Shown piece after piece: positions 51,601 through 62,999 of a DNA stretch of 64,000 bases (its first letter is position 1; every line of letters starts with the position of its first letter). Under the pieces are notes generated by a model. The model was not told the origin of the DNA, made no database searches, and worked only from the letters and a program-made list of their open reading frames with translations. The stretch spans positions 808,139 through 872,138 of the forward strand of contig VZRZ01006183.1 of the NCBI GenBank assembly GCA_013398175.1, given 5' to 3'. Origin of the DNA: Climacteris rufus. Its lineage: Eukaryota; Chordata; Aves; Passeriformes; Climacteridae. A program made the position numbers and the translations under genes.

Positions 51601-54600
51601 AACTTGGATTAGTCATTTCTCTCTTTGTCATGAATTTATGGGAAGTGACAGTACAGTAAAGTACTGTCAGGATACTCCTCTTTGTGACATTGGTAATAGC
51701 AGCCTTAAAAAAGTTTTAATATCCTATTTCCTCTTTCATACAGGAAAAGTTAGACTATAATACATATAAATAACTGAAATAATATATTATCAAGCAGCAT
51801 ACAGTTTTAATGGAAATAAATCCATAAAACTATTGCATGTATCTTCCTGTTCTAGGGGAATAAGTCTGCATTACTTATTTTTTAGGTGTACACACTAAAA
51901 AACCCTTCCAAACTACTGAAAAATATGACTTAAATATTTTTTGTGCCGCTTTAAGAAGTAGTGATGCAAAGATTAAGCAAAACACCTGTTCTCCTTTAGT
52001 TGATCCGTTGTGTATCATCTTTTATGCTGCAATGTTTATCCTTGATTTTGTGAAGTTTAAATTACTTTGTTGGTTCCAAACCTCACCTCAAAAGACATCT
52101 CCCAGCACTCAGTTCACATTGTAATTCAGTCTCTTGCTGACTACTGGTATGTCCCTTTAGGCAATTCTTAGGCATAAGAACTTATTTCAGAACTATAACT
52201 ATAGTCCGACTCTGCTCTGGTGCAGGTTACATGCAAAGGCTCTTTTTATTTCTACTTGCATGTCATAAATAGGGTGATCAAATATTCTGGTTTGTCTAGC
52301 AATGCAGGCTCTGTCCTGGTATTTCAAGGACTGGTGGTGTCTGGATGAAGTTTTTGTCTGGGTTATTATTAGGGATGTTGACCTTTACCAGCTAGTTGCA
52401 TTTTCACTCCTGCAGCAGGAGCTGATGCATTCCCAGGGCTTTGGTGAAGAGAAGAGCCTATGTGACCAGATGTAGCCAGAGGAAAGTGTCCTCTCTTGTG
52501 CTCTATTAGGTTGCATGGCCTCTATGAGAGATGAATTTTCAGTGTGTAAAACTACAACCTTGTGCTCCATTCCTTATAAGACTATTTTTAATCTGACAAT
52601 CCTAAGCAAAAGCCAGAGATGCTCACTCTCTCAATAGCCACCTCAGAGTAGTGTAGTTTCAGAATTAGTGCCATAGAGGAAGTGGAAGAGTATTTTGTGT
52701 GTATGTGAAGGCAGCACAGGTTCTGAGTCCCAGCTCTGGGAAGAACCACAACCTTAAGGATGCTGTGAGCTGAAAAGAGCTCATCTTTGAGACTCCAGTG
52801 CTTTCCAACATGGTAAGTGAGAGATAGCACAGTTTTATCTATGAGAAGAGCAGATATGAAATTGTAAAGAGACCAAAATAGCTTAAGTTTAAAGAGTCAC
52901 TTATTACAGAAGGGAGAGAATTCTTGTCTCTCTCCTTCCTCTCTCTCACTATATTTTTTGAAAAGAAAAGAGTGGTCACCAAAATACTTTTCATAAGGTA
53001 ACAATTTTTTTGACTCAGCTCAGGAAAAAACTCTTTAGAAGACAATCTTGAAATATCACATCTGAAAATGTTACAGCAAAGAGCTCTCCAATGTTCACAC
53101 AAAAATTGATGCTGCAAGGCTCCTATGGGCTACCACTGGCAGTGCTTTTCTGGTTTTGAGTTTTCCTGCATCTAAGTCTTACATCTCCCATATTTCCCAA
53201 ACATTTTCATCTTTATTATCTTCTTCCTGATACTGAATTCATAATGTGCTTCCTTCTAATCTTCCAATTTCTGCATCTAAACATAAACATATGGTATATA
53301 TTTAGTTTATAGAAGTTTGCAAGTTGTAAGAGTGCAGAGATGATGCATCTCTACTTCCTCCCTTAGCTTTGTGATATTTCTCAATATATGCAGGCCTGCA
53401 AGACAGAGAGAGAGATCAGTGTTTCAACATTAGCTTTTTTATACATATAGCAGTCTTCCTACATTTACAGGTCATCCAAACTCTACTTAAGCAGTGACAT
53501 CCAGCGCACAGGTTTGAGAGGGCTTGCAGGGTTAATTCTGTCATTACTGTGTTGACATGAGGCATGTTACAGCTTTCAGCTGAAAATGTTACTTGTAATC
53601 TTTTAATCCCAAATTAGGTCAACATTTTATCAAGTTAATCTAACATGAAGATTAATTAGGCTAGTTAACACACGCACAGAGGTTATTTGTTTTGAGTCTA
53701 CATTTAATCAAGGAGTTAGTCCTTAATACAATAGACAGCCTCTCCCCTGCCCCCTAACCCTAGCTACAGCTCATTCCATCATTTTGATAATGTGCACTGT
53801 TTAGGACATCAAATTAGGAAAAGGACAAATTTGACTTCTTATTCAATCCACCCACAATTCCTTGTAGTATGAGAGAGATGGATTTTCAAAAAATGTATAA
53901 ATTTGCAAATCTAAATCTATCATGGATTTTTCTTTTTTTTTTTTAGGAAAAAATGCTACTCATATTACAATGTTCTTGTTTTTGCTTAACTCCAGAGCAT
54001 TCCAAGATAATTATTCATCTAAGAATTATCAGCATTTGAAATACAGAACATGCACGATGTTTTCTAAAGCAAGATTGATGCTACCATTAAATGCTTAAGG
54101 CTACAAAATGCGTAATGGTGGGGAAAAAAAGTTAAGATAAATGTGTCAGGCAAAATGGAAATTTTATCAAGAGAGTATCTTGGGTCTGCATTGGAGTTTC
54201 TCTCAAAAACAGACTGTCTGAACAACTAACACTGTGCCTGTTAGAGCACTCACCTGAGGTATGAAAACCCTGGTTTGGAGTACAACCACCGGGCCTGTTT
54301 TGCAGTAGATTTCTGAATCAGTCTCAGGTCAATTTTAGTAAACAGCAGACAACTAAAAACGGTAAGGAAAAGGAACTTTGTCTGCTTTATAGAGCATTTA
54401 CCATTATGAAAACTGTTTCCCAGTGCAGAGGAAAGCACCTTTCAGTTTTGTGGGTACATCTCTACAGTTAAGAAAAACTGTTCTTGGCAGTAGTCAAAGT
54501 AGTATTTTCCCTAGGGCAGGATGACTTTTTATAATAAATTTTATTGCTACCAGGACCCTTGAAATTACCTGCTTCATTCATGTTGTCTTTTACCTTTGTT

Positions 54601-57600
54601 ACGCAAAAAACTTGTTGCTCTTGTGATCTTCTGCAGAGTCAGAACAATGGGATAAGCAGAATGGAATAAAGAACTTGGCTGGTTTCTTTCTTTAGAATTT
54701 TCATGCTATATTCCTTCTAATATCCCTTATTAAATTCTTTGTAACTTTATCTCTTAGTATAGTTACTCTCAAGTATCAAAAAAGAGGAAAGAGAAGGCAG
54801 TTTGTATAAAGGGAGGTGGCATAAATCTGCTAACAGGGGTCATTAGACCGGACAAATGCCTTTCTCCCCCGAGTTTCCTAGATAAGGAGAACCTATCTAG
54901 TAGTTAAAAATTCCAAGAGTCATTCTGGATAGCATTACCGACCCCCCTGGGTGTTGCTGCAGAGTTCATGCCCTGTTTCATCAAATACTCAGTGACATTC
55001 ACCAGGGGCCATGCTAATTATAGGGATTTAGCAGACAATGTCTAAGAACATTTCATCACAAAATAGCATGTCTTTGTCTACAAGTATTGGTTTGTTGATG
55101 TGCTAAATTAGCAAAAAAACTGGAGGTAAAATGATTCTGCAGTTTGTTAGTGTATCTTTATAACACCATTAATCAACATATTGAAATGTTAAGGTACAAT
55201 CTTCCCTGCATTTAGTGCCAGCAATACTGTGCTAGTTTGCAATTACATGGAAGAGAAAGGATCAAAGTAGCTTAAAAATTCATGGATTATACATTAGTTC
55301 AGTGTCTTCTAACCCAATTGTTTTAGTGAGCTACATGGTTGATTCACTATAAAACATTTGTCTTATGCCAGATCACTTCAGCAGTCTCTCAATTGAAGTC
55401 AGGTGGGAGGGGAGAATGTAAAATAAGGGAGGCAAATCAAACTTCCATTTTGCCTCACTGAGAGTTAAATTGATGTTTGATTCTCAGAGAGTAAAGCTTG
55501 TGATTACAAAGTCCCTTACTCAGGGCTAAGTGCAGAAAGAGACATAAGCAGGGTCCATGTTAGCTTTACCTGTCCAAGGCTGTCCTTGTACAATACACAG
55601 GGGCTGGGTCTCTCAGAAAGCTGTAAAATAACCAGCTTATGAATAGTGAGTAGCCTACTCTACTCAAAAGGCTATGAAGAAAAATGCATTTTACAGCCCT
55701 CCAGGCAGAGAGGGGCTTAGTCCCGGAGGTCACATTGCCATTGTCACTGAAAGCCTCTCTTGGATGTAGGTATATGACTCACTTGCAAAATATTGGCAGT
55801 GGTTGTGTGGTATCTTCAGTGTTTGGGTCCCTCTCTGGCCCAGTCATTGCAGTACCCACTTAACTCTACTTTTGAAAGGGAGTAATTCCAGCAGAAGATA
55901 CACATTGCCTCAATCACAGCGGCCTGTGGCATGGTGCTTTCTGTGCTATCCAGGTGACTAATAAGCAGGAGTGTCACAGCAGTACCACTCTGATCCTAAT
56001 ACCCCAAGTGGGGTGTCCTGTACAAAATGTGCATCATAAATTTATTTCTCCATCAGATTTATAGAAGGGAGTTTATTAATATAATTCAAAGGACTCTTGG
56101 GATTGTACAAAACCTAACCTAATTTTCTGTTTCCTGCATGTAGTGGGTACATACTGCATGTGGTTTCTATATCGTGGAAAAACTTGAAATTAGCAGTCAA
56201 TATCTCACTGTCTGACATGCATATCTTTATTTATACATTAAATATGTCAAAATGTATTCATCAATTTACAGTATTTATTATTGTTTATTAAGCATTTATG
56301 TATGGAGGTGACAACTGGACTCGGTCGCACAGGCACAGTGCAGAACAGACATTATAAAATTATCATTCCTGCCTTTTAATAAGAGCAATCACAAGTATTT
56401 ACTTGGCTAGCAAAAATTTAGAAGTGGACTTCAGTGGACTTTAAAAGGACATAAAAATTAGCTTCCATGAAAGCATATAGATGTTCATGACTCCCAGAAA
56501 TTAACTCAACTACTTAAGAACCTTGGGAGAATAATTTCAGGTTGGCAAAAATCTGTCAGAAAATTAATGATTATGGTAATAGTAATGAGGCAAATAGGCA
56601 CAAATGATGAAGCAGAAGAATTTGGATTGACAAATAGCTAGTGAGACAGCCAGTAAAAACTGGCACTCAGGATAGAAATCACCTATCATTGAATTTCAGG
56701 AATGTTTGACTTTGCTGATAGATATGTCATGATCATTAGGAGGCTATTGCTGTTCCCTCCTATTCTGCCCATCCCCCTTCTCTTTCTTCACCGTCATCTT
56801 TCCTGTTATTAACATGTTTTCTAAACTGAGGTTCATCTCCTTTGCCTATTTATTCTTTTCTGAGAACGGTTGGTAAGAGGCATTTGTCTCACGCTCTATG
56901 CTGTAGTATTTATTTGTAGAGCTAAAAGGGCACAGGCAGCACTGTTCTCCAAGTTATGACTGCACTGATGTGTACAAAGTGTTTCAAGCCTTTGTGGCAC
57001 TTCCTGTATCTTCAGTGCAGCTTCCCTAAAGAGTTTTAGTGAGAACAGTCATTATGTCCTCCTCATCCTCGAAAGCAAAGAACCTGTAATTCTTACATGG
57101 TAAGATATATGTGGTAAAGGATTTGTATTGGACAGGAAGGAGAGCTTCTGGAGCCAGCTCTCATTCTTCTGCACTCACAGAGGGTATAACCCACAAACAG
57201 CTTTTATTTACTTAGTGTATTTTATGCTGCCTGACACATGTAAGTTTAAGTTACGTAACCATCTAATTTTTGTAAGTATCTTCTACATTTTTATCCTTTT
57301 GATTAGCTGTTTGGAAATAGGAGATATTTAGTTCCATGACAACTGAACTGTATTTATTTCTATAAGAATTCAGCCTCCTTTTTAGAAATCTTCTTGCAAT
57401 ATCCTATGATTTCAATTTCTTTTCTTTTTAACTGTGGGGGAAAGGCAGAACATTTCTAGTGAGCTCACTGAAGGCTGTCGATTACATGCATTGGCAGACA
57501 TGTTCATGTTTAATGGCTCCATGAAATGTTACTGACAACTTTAATCATACAAGTTTTTACAGATACACTCAAATCCAGACTATGCAAGGTCAGATCACAT

Positions 57601-58653
57601 AATCACACCAGGTTTCACCTTCCAAAGTGAAATACTGATCATATTTGGAGATGTAAGAACTTATTACAGGTTAATGTGATTTTTAGTTTTTTAATGCCAA
57701 AGACCATGCAGCGAAAATGCTGAGAGTCCCTGGGGTATGGAAGTGATTTCTAAATTACGGTGCTGAGAAGTTATTGCTTTTGTTAATAAATCAGAAAGTG
57801 GTTGGAAGAAATACAGATTTATACTATTTGTATTTCCTCCTAAAATAGTATAGTTGTCAGAGAGCAGAGATTTTGACCAGTTTGCGAGTTATTATTTTCT
57901 TCTAGTGAGAAATTAACATTGTATATAAAGTTTTGTTCCTGGAGCAGAACAACCATCTTGTTGTTATGAGAGTCCTAGGGAGACTGCATTCAGTTATATT
58001 CTGATACAAATAGCCTGGCACACAAAACCCTGTGTAAAGGGTCATACAATTTTATGAATGCAATTTTTTAAAGCCTTCTTAAGTTAAAAGGAGTGCAAAA
58101 AGTATTTCTAAAGACAAGAAGAGGAAAAATTATAAAAAGAAAGAAAAGGGGTAATCTCCAAAGCCTTTTTCCTGTAGGTATTCATAAAGGGTAGAAGAAT
58201 TTCAAATGCTCCTTACTGCACTCACCCATAGGATATAAACTTTGTTTTTCCAAACTAACTTACTGCTTTAGTGTATGTGTGCTTAATGGGCTTCTGTGAC
58301 ATGGAAGTGCTACAGGGACTCATTGTTTTCATCTCTTCCTGATGTCCTTTAAGTCAATATTGGTTTATAGAGAAGTGCCACAGTGCAATTAATTTGTCCT
58401 TCAAAGAACTCTGATTAATAAATCAGTCTCCTTCTCTCTCTCCTCCTCTTTTTTTCTACATGCTTCATGGTGAGGTAAACATTTGTGACAGCCAAAACTC
58501 AAAAGGCTGAAAGGTCTAATTCAGAAAGGGGCTTCCCAAACAGGATGCTTATCTTAAACATACAAATTTATCCAAACCTTTGCAACTTTACCTTTTTCTA
58601 TGTGCCATTATTTTCTTTCCACTTCATTCAGGCTATGCTACTTACCCTCATTC
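42651..58653. other. Long transposon-poor AT-rich stretch
   Basis: About 16 kb in which no CR1, LTR, SINE, RNA gene or exon is recognised. A GC-richer patch lies at 43780-44020, carrying a 122-codon ATG-initiated frame (43754-44122) that resembles nothing known. A T14 run lies at 49182-49195 and a short TG tract around 49975-49987. A perfect hairpin lies at 51646-51669. Segments 47820-48075 and 54830-55030 are of higher complexity and could be conserved non-coding elements, but this cannot be judged from one sequence. Confidence 0.55.
51646..51669. repeat. Perfect 9-bp inverted repeat
   Basis: The arms TGACAGTAC (51646-51654) and GTACTGTCA (51661-51669) are exact reverse complements around a 6-nt loop. 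TGACAG/CTGTCA is also the core of TALE-homeodomain (MEIS/TGIF) sites, so a paired-site reading is possible as well as chance. Confidence 0.8.
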
Positions 58654-58736
58654 TTTTTTTTTTTTTTTTTTTTATTANATTTAGTGCTCCCTCAAAAATA
58701 AAAATTCTTAATTTATTTTTTTTTTTTTTTTTTTTT
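58654..58736. repeat. Paired poly-T tracts with an ambiguous base
   Basis: A T20 run (58654-58673) and a T21 run (58716-58736) enclose 42 bp of AT-rich sequence containing one undetermined base at 58678. Homopolymers this long are error-prone, so their lengths and the N reflect uncertain base calling. Confidence 0.9.
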
Positions 58737-59905
58737 AATATAGTTCTTCTTGTTTCATATGGATGAAATAGTTTTTTAAGCTACTCATTGTACTGAGCAA
58801 AATGCAAACAATTTTTGGATTCATTAAATCTCAGATAAATACTTTCCCACCTCTCTGTGGCTTCCACTAGTCCTCTTTACTTCTTTGTCTTGCTGAAATC
58901 CTTCCTCATGTATCAGAGAGGCTAACAACCTCCTCTACACAAGCTACTGTCTTCAGATCTTGTTAGTTCTTGGGAACCCCAGGGAGACACCAAGTGTTAG
59001 GATGTGAATGAAGTAGGCTACCAGAGAAGGTGACGGGTTGGAGACATGCACCTCATTCGTCACATCACACTTTAAGATCAGGGCATATATCAGGTCAGGT
59101 AATTCACTGGGGCAGGTTGGGGGTTGGGGACTATAGAGTCTCTTGATGTTTAGAAGGTAGAAAGGAGAAGAATGAAATGAAAGTATAGGGGAAAAAAAAA
59201 TCTGGGGAAAAAGAACAGATGCATCTCAAAGGACAGAGGTAAAAGATCTTAAAACAGGAAGAAACCAAGTTTTTTCAGAACTTTTTCAGAAATGCTTGAC
59301 TCTTAAACTGATCTCTACCTTCATCTGTAATCTCTTATTTGTCAGACTCCCTCAGCTCTCTCCTATGACTCCAAGAAACTTTCATCCTCCTAAATCTGAT
59401 TCTCATTCTGCAATGGGGGAAGCTAACAGCAGGGAAAAGGTGTTGCCGTCACTTTTTCTCGCCTACTTTATTTAGAAATGCAGTAAGTTTTTTTATACCT
59501 TTGGTTCTTCCTGCCCCTTCTACCGGAAGTACAAACAAAATTTTACTCAGAGAGTAGCAAATAAGACAAAAATAACACAATACTGTGTTAAGTTTCTAAG
59601 TTTCAGGGTTCACAGGTTTGCTTTGCTTTGATTTGATTTGGGGGGGTTTTTTGCTGCTCTTTTTGAGGACTAGATTGCCAGCATTTCTGAATGCAAAGAC
59701 GGAAGTTATTCCACTTTGAATCCAGTTCTTGGGCTGTTTGATAGTTACTATGGAATAAGTAGTAAGTTATAATAGCAGCAAGTCTTTCAAATGCTCTGCA
59801 GGTGATACTGCATTCTGATTAAATATACCTGATGTAACCTTTCACTCCACAGGCTACATTTTTGACATGTGTGATTATTACCAGACTGGAGTTGTTTTCA
59901 GTCTC
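58737..59905. other. Unique DNA, no gene recognised
   Basis: About 1.2 kb without a recognised element. A short pentanucleotide-like run of TTTGC/TTTGA units lies near 59617-59640 and is followed by a G7 run. Nothing supports an exon. Confidence 0.55.
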
Positions 59906-60045
59906 TGATACAGAATCACAGAATATTCTGAGCTGGAAGGGACCCACACGGATCAAGTGCAACTCTTAAGTGAATGCCCTGTATGGGGTTCAAACCCCCA
60001 ACCTTGATGTTATTAGTACCATGCACCAACCAACTGAGCTAATCT
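59906..60045 (-). mobile_element. tRNA-Ile-headed, CR1-tailed SINE (TguSINE1-like)
   Basis: Read on the - strand, the 5' head (about 60043 down to 59976) is a recognisable tRNA-Ile relative: A box TAGCTCAGTTGG (complement of 60030-60041), an anticodon loop CTAATAA with anticodon AAT (60012-60014), and a B box GGTTTGAACCC (59986-59996). These are the internal RNA polymerase III promoter elements. The 3' part reads 'cacttaagagttgcacttga', then 'gtgggtcccttccagctcag', then 'aatattctgtgattctgta', a CR1 3' tail that would let CR1 reverse transcriptase mobilise it. This composite structure matches the SINE described from zebra finch as TguSINE1. Changes in the tRNA part, including in the TpsiC arm, and the missing CCA context show it is a retroposon, not a working tRNA gene. 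Confidence 0.9.
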
Positions 60046-60550
60046 CAGGTGATTCTATCTGTAACGGAAAGGGAATAAAACCTTTCTCTAATGAAATATC
60101 ACATGTTCATTACAGCAGTGTCTTGACAACAAGGATTCAAACCTCTCTGGGAAGAGAGAAAACCAAATTCAAATTCCCACATCCTAAACAAATGTTTTAC
60201 CAACAGCTCTAGGCAAAACCCAGAAGCACAAAGATTCTGCTGTGTAAGTAGAGAGAGAACTCATCCCCCTGAAACACTTACTACATGATTAGACCTGCAG
60301 CTTTTGTAAGTTTTTTTATTTTTGTAGAGACTTTGAACCCATAATGGAAGGGTTCAAACCCTATTTATACAAAATAAAGGATGTGAACAATCCAAAAGCC
60401 CCAAACCATGTTAACCGGTTTCCTGTATGGCAGTACTCAGGACACTTAAACTTAGGTCTTCAATGAGTTCTTGGAGATTGTGACTTTAAGGAGTTGTGTT
60501 CAAGAACAATAGCACCCTCTTCACGCCCTGAAGAAAACATCCTTCATTAT

Positions 60551-60800
60551 TCATAGAGTCACAGAATCCCTTTGCTTGGAAAAAAATCTTTAATACCATC
60601 AAGTCCATCCATTAACCCAACACTGCCAGGCTCACCACCAAACTGTGACCTCAAATGCCACAGCTACATGACTTTTAAATATCTCCAGGGTTGGTGATTC
60701 TATGACTTGCTTGGGCAGCCTGTTCCAATGCTTAATAACCCTGTGAAACAATAATTCCTGATATGAAATTTACTCATCCTAAACTCAGACATTGAACATA
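60551..60800 (-). mobile_element. CR1 LINE fragment, 3' region
   Basis: The left end 'tcatagagtcacagaatccc' is the complement of the CR1 terminal repeat. It is followed by segments matching the CR1 3' region in reverse: 'aaatatctccagggttggtg', 'attctatgacttgcttgggc', 'agcctgttccaatgcttaat' and 'aattcctgatatgaaat'. The homology fades beyond about 60800. It has no coding capacity and lies about 500 bp from the SINE in the same orientation. Confidence 0.9.
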
Positions 60801-60937
60801 GGCCTCTTTTGAAAGTGCTGTGCTTGTAGCCTCATGCTTTTTGCACTGTTCCTGAAATAACAGAAATGGAGAAATTGCAAAGGAAATAGAGAACATTGCA
60901 AATGTAGAGGTTAACATGGAAACTCACACTCTTTTCA

Positions 60938-61055
60938 GAGAACCACAGAATGGGTCAGTTTGGAAGGACTCACAGTGGGTCATCTGATCCAACATCCCTG
61001 CTCACATAAGATTATACGAGAGCGTGTTGCACAGGATTGTGTCCAGTTTATTTGG
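60938..61055 (-). mobile_element. CR1 LINE fragment, 3' end (different subfamily)
   Basis: The segment 'gaaccacagaatgggtcagt' followed by 'ttggaaggactcacagtggg' and 'tcatctgatccaacatccct', then 'gttgcacaggattgtgtcca', is the reverse complement of a CR1 3' end. Its sequence differs from the copy at 60551-60800 and matches the 'gggtcaggttggaagggacc' group of CR1 tails, so the two are separate insertions from different subfamilies. Confidence 0.9.
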
Positions 61056-61840
61056 TAAAAAGCAAAAAATATATCACATGGAAAATGTAAAAGGGAAAAA
61101 GTGTAAGAAGGTTCTCTTTCCAATAGCTCTGCAAAAATGTAATCATTAAAAAGATAATATTATATATTTACTAAAAATTCTTTCTCTTGTAAATGTGAAA
61201 CCAGTTAATGGCCCCAGCCTAGTTTTGTCACAGTGCCAAGTCAGAATTTTTTATAATTTCTGCCCAAAATAAATAGAAAATTTCAGGACATAGAACTCCA
61301 TAAAACAACATCCATGTCCCTTTACATATGTGTAAGTCCTTAAAACAAAAATGCAGTCATAGTTATCAGAATATTTCCTACTGGTATTAGCATTCATATA
61401 TATCAGGTGAGTAAAGCACATATAAATCATGAGTGAGCATCTCAGTCCCACCGTCATAGTTTAATCCAGGTCTTAAGCTTCTGAGGGAAGAGAAATAGTC
61501 TCTCAAAGGTTATTTCCATATCTGTCAGTCACCTACATAGCTGACATTACAGGTGGTAAAATATGCTCTTCTGAGCAGGCAAAATAAAAGGGGGTCCTGT
61601 TAGAAAGTTACCTAGTAGAGGTTTAAAAAATTACTTGACATTTGCTGCAGAATAAATGTCGCTAAGCAAAATAAAAATCCTCTGCAAGTTCACACTCCTC
61701 TTATTTTATGGTAGCTTGATTATTAATTAGTAATGAAAAATACCAATTGCTCCAAGTGCCAAATTTTATTTTAATTATCCTTAAAAAAGGAAAGAGGGAT
61801 CCAGAAACACATCCCTAAAATTAGATCTATGATGGCGGCA

Positions 61841-61886
61841 AAAAAGGAATTGACGTGAAAAAGGAATTGACGTGAAAAAGGAAGTG
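61841..61886. repeat. 17-bp tandem repeat carrying TGACGTG
   Basis: The unit AAAAAGGAATTGACGTG occurs exactly at 61841-61857 and 61858-61874, followed by a partial third copy to 61886. Each full unit contains TGACGTG, a core recognised by CREB/ATF-type bZIP factors. Both CpGs are intact. A G8 run follows directly. Confidence 0.92.
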
Positions 61887-62876
61887 GGGGGGGAAATGTA
61901 GTGCAAGTTCAAAATGAACTTGCAGCAAGCCATCAGTCAGGGATTTAGGAAAAAGAAACGTGGTAACTAAACTTGCTGCTAGGGCTGGCTGAAAGCTGAA
62001 TTTTCATTCATTTGATAATACTGTTGTTATGTTGTTTTTTCCTAAGGTAAGCTGAAAAAGCAAAATAACATTTTTCACAAAACAAAGTTCAAAAAACAAT
62101 TAAAAATATTCTTGTCTTTTGATCATAATTTATCAACTATTAATTATTGTAGTGTCTCCCTCTCTTTCTACATAAAGTGTCTTATACTTATCAAAAACAT
62201 CTTAACAGAAAGTTCTACCAACAGAATTCAGAATTGACTATCCTTCTCATGGGATTATCTCTCTCTTTGATATTCAATATATTTTAGATGGGAAATATTG
62301 TAGAAAAATTTATTGATCCATTGTATGTAACTGTGAAAGGAAAATACTCAACTCTAATAATCTCATACTATTTGCCATTAATTATACCACAAAAACTAGT
62401 TCTAAAGTACTGATCTGACCTTGAAATAGAGAATTTATTTACCCATGTTTAAAAGCTAGGTATCCTCCTAATTGATACAACATTGTTCAAAAAGTCAGTT
62501 AAGGGGGATTTTCTGACTGGAGGTTGTTAGCCTTTTTGGTGAGACATAGTGCTACAATTCCTGCAGCAAACAGGGTAATTTTTTTCCTAGATATGTATTC
62601 CAGTCAAGCTGAGATCAAAAATCCTGATTATTTTTGGCAAGAGAAACTCTGAAACTTATTGAGTTATTCTGCAAAATTACTTACTGTTTGGCTTCTTGGG
62701 ACTTTGCACTGTTTTCATTCAGTGCTCAGCTGGAACCACTTTCCAGGAATTTCTCTCGAAGATTTTATTGCCAGTTTAATCTCTAGTTCTTTCCTTTTTC
62801 TTGTTTTCCTGTGATCCTATTTTCCACAATAGTTAATAAATTATTTACATTTTTTCTTTTTTAATTTGTGTAACAG

Positions 62877-62999
62877 AGATTCTACGACCAATCAGAAGCA
62901 CCACGATTGTTCTTTGCATCGGGATCTACTTGTCTCTTAGGGGTGGATATTAATGCCATGTCTGGGAATCAATTTATGTTTAGAATTGCTGCTTTATGA
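62877..62999 (+). other. Candidate conserved element or exon-like segment
   Basis: A T-rich tract (about 62850-62866) and an ACAG ending at 62876 resemble a splice acceptor. The following 120 bases are open in one frame (RFYDQSEAPRLFFASG and on) until TGA at 62997-62999. The encoded peptide is not recognised. The segment is less AT-rich than its surroundings and retains three CpGs in about 40 bp. It also contains a CCAATCA box (62888-62894), ATTGTT (62906-62911, SOX-like) and TTTGCAT (62913-62919, POU-like) close together. It may equally be an enhancer-type element or chance. No nearby polyadenylation signal supports a terminal exon. Confidence 0.25.

Noticed and set aside
59976..60043. Functional tRNA-Ile gene
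   Set aside because: Diverged tRNA-like head followed directly by a CR1 tail, so it is a SINE and not a tRNA gene.
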